Assembly: GCF_023715145.1 (NCBI RefSeq)
Contig: NZ_JAMBNP010000003.1
Coordinates: 186,001-250,000, forward strand
Origin: Paenibacillus glycanilyticus
Lineage (GTDB): Bacteria; Bacillota; Bacilli; Paenibacillales; Paenibacillaceae
Length of the DNA stretch: 64,000 nucleotides
Direction of reading: 5' to 3'
The notes under the pieces were generated by a model. That model was not told the DNA's origin, made no database searches, and saw nothing but the letters and a program-made list of their open reading frames with translations. The first letter of the stretch is position 1, and the number at the start of each line of letters is the position of its first letter. Below are positions 60,088 to 64,000 of this stretch, one piece after another. The translations under genes and the position numbers were made by a program.

Positions 60088-60127
60088 AAAAAGGACTATC
60101 CCAACGACTTTTGGGACAGTCCTTTTT
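60088..60127. terminator. Bidirectional intrinsic terminator between bceAB and bceRS-like genes
   Basis: AAAAAGGACT-A-TCCCAA pairs with TTGGGA-C-AGTCCTTTTT, 16 bp with one mismatch. Confidence 0.85.
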
Positions 60128-60132
60128 GTTGT

Positions 60133-61125
60133 TTATTCCTTCCGCTGGAGCGTATCCAGATAAGGATCATGATGCTTGGGGAAATGAATCGTGAACGTTG
60201 TTCCGCTGCCAGGCGCAGACTCGCAGGTGATATAATGCCCAAGCTTCTTGGACAGCTCCTGGGCCAGATATAAGCCCATCCCGGTCGACTTCGCGTGCGT
60301 GCGTCCGTTCATCCCGGTAAAGCCCCGGTTGAAGATCCGCGGCAGATCCTTCGCTTCAATGCCGATGCCATTATCGCGGAGAATCAGCAGCTTCTCCTCA
60401 GGAGTGGAGGCTGCCTGCACGCGAATTTCTCCTTGCTCCCCGGTATATTGCAGGCTGTTCGTAATGATCTGGTTGATGATGAACAGCAGCCATTTGGAAT
60501 CGCTTTGCACGATGGTAGGCGGAAGCTCGAGCTGAACCCGGATTCTTTTTGAGATAAAAGCTTTGGAATGGGCTTTAATCACATCCTTCACCAGCGGCTC
60601 CAGATCGCAGTTCACGATCTCGTAATCCTGATTGAAGCTGTCGAGCTTCGCATAGTACAGAGCCTGGTCGACATAATGCTCGATACGCGCCAGCTCCTCG
60701 TTCAGGCTATGCGGATCTACCTCCGTCTGCTGCATCAAGCGCAGAACCGAGATAGGCGTCTTGATCTCATGGAACCAGGAGATGATGAAATCATAATATT
60801 CCTTTTGCCGCGCCTGCACTTCGTTTAAGGAACGAATATGGGCGATGCCCGTTTCCTCCAGCGTGTCCCGGTAAGCCTCGGACTCCAGCGACAGGGGCTC
60901 CGCGTCCTCGCTCTGCATCCGGCGAATTGCCTGCAGATTGCGCGTATAGCGGTAAGCGGCGAAGGCCGCAAGCCAGAGCGATACAAGCGCCAGGGCATAG
61001 AAGAAGGTTGGCCAATGCCAGGAGGACAAAGGATCGGTTGCAAAGACAGCGATGGTGAGCAGAAAGGCAACGCCGTAGAGCAGGAAATAAGGCCGTTCGT
61101 ATCTCAGGAATCGCCAGAAGCTCAT
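60133..61125 (-). CDS. BceS-type intramembrane-sensing histidine kinase
   Basis: 330 residues. Two TM helices near 13-31 and 37-55 have almost no extracellular loop, typical of BceS-like kinases that sense through the transporter. H-box ISWFHEIKTPISVLRLMQQT near 115-134 with the phospho-accepting His, N-box IINQIITNSLQYT near 220-232, G1 LRDNGIGIEAKDLPRIFNRG near 253-272, G2 STGMGLYLAQELSKKLG near 284-300. The start overlaps the response regulator stop. It pairs with the regulator at 61122 and with BceAB at 57362. Confidence 0.92.
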   Translation of the reverse strand: MSFWRFLRYERPYFLLYGVAFLLTIAVFATDPLSSWHWPTFFYALALVSLWLAAFAAYRYTRNLQAIRRMQSEDAEPLSLESEAYRDTLEETGIAHIRSLNEVQARQKEYYDFIISWFHEIKTPISVLRLMQQTEVDPHSLNEELARIEHYVDQALYYAKLDSFNQDYEIVNCDLEPLVKDVIKAHSKAFISKRIRVQLELPPTIVQSDSKWLLFIINQIITNSLQYTGEQGEIRVQAASTPEEKLLILRDNGIGIEAKDLPRIFNRGFTGMNGRTHAKSTGMGLYLAQELSKKLGHYITCESAPGSGTTFTIHFPKHHDPYLDTLQRKE

Positions 61126-61793
61126 TCGATGATATACCCCATTCCTTTGCGCGTGACGATAAAGTCCTCCAGTCCCAGCACCGCGATTTTGCGCCGCAGC
61201 CGGTTGACGTTAACCGTTAAGGTGTTGTCGTCGATGAACTGCTCATCATTCCACAGCACCTGCATCAGATCGTCCCGCGAAACGATCTTCCCAATATTGC
61301 GCATCATCGTTTGCAAAACAATAAATTCGTTGCGCGACAATTCAGCGGTCTGGTCTCCGTATTGCACGGAGGAGTTCGACAGGTGGAAGACCAGCTGCCG
61401 GTGCGACAGCTGCAGGCTGTCATCCTGATACGTATAATTGCGGCGGAGCAGCGCGCTGACCTTGGCAACGAGTACGCCCAAGTCAAACGGCTTCTGCACG
61501 AAGTCGTCGGCACCCATATTAATCGCCATAATGACGTCCATATTCTGATTGCGGGAGGAGATGAAGATAATCGGCACCTTCGAGACCGAGCGGATTTGCT
61601 GGCACCAATAAAACCCGTCGAATACCGGCAAATTGACGTCGAGCAGCACCAGATGGGGCTGTGCCGCCTCAAACTCGCCAAGCACATTCTCGAAGGAGGT
61701 TAACTCGATCACCTCATACTGCCATTTGCGCAAAGCGTCGGCGACGATTCTGCGGATCTTCTCGTCGTCTTCAATGATCATAATCCGAAACAA
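61122..61793 (-). CDS. BceR-type (OmpR family) response regulator
   Basis: 223 residues. The receiver domain has IIEDDEKI near 6-13, the phospho-accepting Asp in HLVLLDVNLPVFDGF near 47-61, and late KPFD. The C-terminal OmpR winged helix ends NTLTVNVNRLRRKIAVLGLE near 192-211, then VTRKGMGYIIE. It overlaps the kinase gene (ATGA). It likely activates the convergent BceAB operon, where an inverted repeat at 57269 is a candidate site. Confidence 0.93.
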   Translation of the reverse strand: MFRIMIIEDDEKIRRIVADALRKWQYEVIELTSFENVLGEFEAAQPHLVLLDVNLPVFDGFYWCQQIRSVSKVPIIFISSRNQNMDVIMAINMGADDFVQKPFDLGVLVAKVSALLRRNYTYQDDSLQLSHRQLVFHLSNSSVQYGDQTAELSRNEFIVLQTMMRNIGKIVSRDDLMQVLWNDEQFIDDNTLTVNVNRLRRKIAVLGLEDFIVTRKGMGYIIE

Positions 61794-61976
61794 CAGAATA
61801 ACCTCCTGCCAGATAACAAGCTATAGCAAATAACAGGTAAATTATATCATTTCCGGGCGGCAAAAGCCCCCTTTACAAGACTTGCGTCAGGGCAAGATGA
61901 ATTAATCTATTTGTGCAGGAGAGAATCGATCAGCTATCATACATATGAACGTTCTATCGAACAGGAGGCGTTAACC

Positions 61977-62708
61977 ATGAAGCAAAACAAATACGATGAT
62001 CCCGATTTCTTCGACAAATACAGCCAGATGGCTCGTTCAATTGGCGGTCTGGATGCGGCGGGGGAGTGGCATGTCCTGCGCACCATGCTCCCAAGCCTGA
62101 AGGATAAGAACGTGCTCGATCTCGGCTGCGGCTACGGCTGGCATTGCCGTTACGCGCGGGAGCAGGGGGCTCGTTCCGTGCTGGGTATTGATATTTCGGA
62201 GAAAATGATTACGCGCGCGAAATCTTTTAATGAAGATGCAGCCATTACATACCGCGAGGCTGCTATTGAGGATATAGCTTTCGAGCCGGAGCAGTTCGAT
62301 GTAGCGATCAGCTCCCTGGCGCTTCACTACGTAGAGGATTTCGAAGGCGCCTGCCGGAAAATCTATGACAGCCTGACGCCAGGAGGATCTCTTTTGCTGT
62401 CGATGGAGCATCCGGTCTTTACGGCGATTGCGGCACAGGACTGGCATTACAGTCCGGATGGAGAGAGGCTGCACTGGCCGGTCGACAACTACCAGGACGA
62501 AGGCTCGCGCGTAGCCCGGTTCCTTGATGCCGATGTCGTGAAATATCATCGTACGGTGGCAACGATTATGAATGCTCTCATCCATGCCGGCTTCCGCATC
62601 ACGGAAGTTGCCGAGCCGGGGCCGTCCCAAGAGGCATTGGCGCAATACCCGGAGATGAAAGACGAGAACAGACGCCCGATTTTCCTGCTGCTGGCTGCAA
62701 TTAAATAG
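61977..62708 (+). CDS. Class I SAM-dependent methyltransferase
   Basis: 243 residues. SAM motif I VLDLGCGYGWHCRYA near 46-60, motif II GIDISEKMITRAK near 69-81, motif IV FDVAISSLALHYV near 103-115. The N-terminal YDDPDFFDKYSQMARSIGGL is common in UbiE/Methyltransf_11-type proteins of this group, which methylate small molecules. Substrate unknown. AGGAGG lies 9 nt before ATG 61977; the in-frame ATG at 61911 has no SD. Confidence 0.88.
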   Translation: MKQNKYDDPDFFDKYSQMARSIGGLDAAGEWHVLRTMLPSLKDKNVLDLGCGYGWHCRYAREQGARSVLGIDISEKMITRAKSFNEDAAITYREAAIEDIAFEPEQFDVAISSLALHYVEDFEGACRKIYDSLTPGGSLLLSMEHPVFTAIAAQDWHYSPDGERLHWPVDNYQDEGSRVARFLDADVVKYHRTVATIMNALIHAGFRITEVAEPGPSQEALAQYPEMKDENRRPIFLLLAAIK

Positions 62709-62793
62709 AAATTAAAGGAACCTCCCACATTTGTTGTTAGATGTGTTACGATCAGTGGCAAGAGCTAATTTTTCATAACGGAGTGCAACAAAT

Positions 62794-64000
62794 ATGGGAA
62801 CACCTTATTCTGCTATCCTTACTCTCATGGTTACAGCCGGAGTTATTAATATCATCATGGGCATTTATGTCTTATCGAACCGTTCCAAGCAGGCGATGGC
62901 CCGGACGTTTATCGCGATGTGCTTTCTATCGGCGATTTACGTATTTGGTTCCGCCCTGGAGCTGTCGGCCGGCACGTTAAAAGAAGTGAAATTCTGGATA
63001 ACGGTAGAATACTTCGGCATGCCTTTTTTGCCGCCTGTCAGTCTGATGCTGATTATGCATTTTCTTGGGCTGGAGCGGTTTTTGACATGGCGCATGCGCT
63101 ATTTGATGTACCTGATGCCGCTTATTACGCTGCTGCTCGTCATCACGAACGACCTGCATCATTTCTATTACCGCTCTATTGAACTGCAGACCTCTGCCGA
63201 CATGCACAAGGTCGAATTAAACGCGGGACCTTGGTATATCATCCAAGGCGGCTATACGTTTGGCTGCATGATTGGCGGAGTGGTGCTGCTGTCGCTGTAT
63301 TGGAACCGAATGCGGTCCTCTTACCGTCTTCAGCATATCACGATGTTTATCGGACTTTTGCTGCCGATCATCGGCGACTTTCTCTATCTGGGCAATCTGA
63401 CGCCGGCCGGGATTGATCCGATTCCCGTCGTTATGGCGATTACCGCCGCATTGTATATGTGGGGGCTTGTATCCAAGGGGATGCTGAATGTCGCGCCCGT
63501 CGCCAGGGATACGCTGTTTGAAAGCATGAACGACGCGGTATTGGTGCTGGACCGAAGCAACCGGCTGGTCGACTTTAACCCCGCAGCCGCGGAGATTCTC
63601 CCCGAGCTTACCACCTCTGCGCTTGGACAGGCTATCGAGCCGCTTCTCGGGCTGCATACGGATCTGTCGGCGCTTGACTTTGATACCGAAGCGGGCGAGG
63701 ATATCCCCCGCATTTATGACGAAGTTCATTGGACGGTTAATGAACAATCCTACTATTATCAGATCCGTTCGTCTTTTATTAGGAAGAAAGGCGGCCCGGA
63801 GACAAGCAAGCTCATTGTTATGATTGACATAACGGAGCGGGTAAGGCTTCAGGAGCAGCTTCGGGTGCTGGCGTATCATGACGGCTTGACCGGGATCTTC
63901 AACCGGCTTCATTTTATCCACCTGAGCGAAGCGCTTCTGCATCAAGCGGCTGAACAGGAAGAACCTCTTGCCCTGATGCTGTTCGATATTGATCATTTCA
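62794..64000 (+). CDS. 7TM-PAS-GGDEF diguanylate cyclase-like sensor (3' end outside window)
   Basis: The visible 402 residues have seven hydrophobic segments in the first 220 residues (histidine-kinase-type N-terminal 7TM region, e.g. AILTLMVTAGVINIIMGIYV, ARTFIAMCFLSAIYVFGSAL), then a PAS domain near 240-350 (ESMNDAVLVLDRSNRLVDFN; closing VMIDITERVRLQEQL), then the start of a GGDEF domain (LAYHDGLTGIFNRLHF, LMLFDIDHF). The GGDEF active site lies beyond the window. It would sense a membrane or cytoplasmic signal and make c-di-GMP. ATG 62794 has GGAGTG about 10 nt upstream. The frame is not closed at 64000. Confidence 0.85.
   Translation, partial: MGTPYSAILTLMVTAGVINIIMGIYVLSNRSKQAMARTFIAMCFLSAIYVFGSALELSAGTLKEVKFWITVEYFGMPFLPPVSLMLIMHFLGLERFLTWRMRYLMYLMPLITLLLVITNDLHHFYYRSIELQTSADMHKVELNAGPWYIIQGGYTFGCMIGGVVLLSLYWNRMRSSYRLQHITMFIGLLLPIIGDFLYLGNLTPAGIDPIPVVMAITAALYMWGLVSKGMLNVAPVARDTLFESMNDAVLVLDRSNRLVDFNPAAAEILPELTTSALGQAIEPLLGLHTDLSALDFDTEAGEDIPRIYDEVHWTVNEQSYYYQIRSSFIRKKGGPETSKLIVMIDITERVRLQEQLRVLAYHDGLTGIFNRLHFIHLSEALLHQAAEQEEPLALMLFDIDHF

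Overview
The window reads as chromosome from a Paenibacillus-like, endospore-forming member of the Bacillota. The evidence is gene content and style: a tricistronic ger germinant-receptor operon, a complete Bce-type peptide-antibiotic module (ABC pair plus two-component system), YhgE/Pip, an SLH-domain protein, a Fur-type box, strong AGGAGG-like ribosome binding sites, many T-tailed hairpin terminators, and frequent GTG/TTG starts. I see no rRNA, tRNA, CRISPR array, transposase or prophage. All calls come from reading the sequence; no database search was run.

Region 1 (1-9877): a membrane-protein tail, then a DeoR regulator divergent from a long co-directional operon. The operon encodes a creatininase-family amidohydrolase, a NitT/TauT-type ABC importer (ATPase, permease, lipoprotein), a GlcD-like FAD oxidoreductase, a flavodoxin-fold quinone reductase and two cytosine-deaminase-family amidohydrolases. 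Together they look like uptake and ring opening of an unidentified N-heterocycle. Region 2 (9897-15561): two tandem helveticin-J-like secreted proteins, one basic and one acidic, with duplicated leaders that can fold over their own ribosome binding sites; then a GPH-family symporter and a Tet(M)-like ribosomal protection GTPase.

Region 3 (15600-26400): small accessory genes (GNAT, DUF2306, MFS, lipase, MazG-like, LOG, sulfatase) mixed with broken genes: a small gene with an in-frame stop, a WYL regulator with a 4-bp duplication, a chitinase tail, a carbohydrate-binding-protein tail with an in-frame stop, and an AraC regulator with a 1-nt shift. Region 4 (26479-33380): an orphan BceB-like permease, a run of small genes (MerR, two SRPBCC, GNAT, YdeI/OmdA, MmcQ/YjbR), a DinB/YfiT protein and a Fur-controlled siderophore-binding lipoprotein.

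Region 5 (33435-41340): a DHA2 exporter, then a sulfonate operon (ssuA-ssuD-ssuC-ssuB) behind a leader with a clear promoter and an intrinsic terminator before the first gene (putative attenuator); then an XRE-cupin regulator divergent from an esterase and an extradiol dioxygenase, with mirrored operator-like sites. Region 6 (41347-49147): a large Thr/Ser-rich choice-of-anchor-A/DUF11 protein without signal peptide, divergent from a glycosyltransferase, followed by a gerB-gerA-gerC germination operon.

Region 7 (49150-64000): SDR/LysR/FMN-reductase genes, a scrambled scar of an MBOAT acetyltransferase locus, a 38-residue membrane protein, an SLH protein, YhgE, class II fructose-bisphosphate aldolase, the BceAB/BceRS module, a methyltransferase, and a 7TM-PAS-GGDEF sensor cut by the window end.
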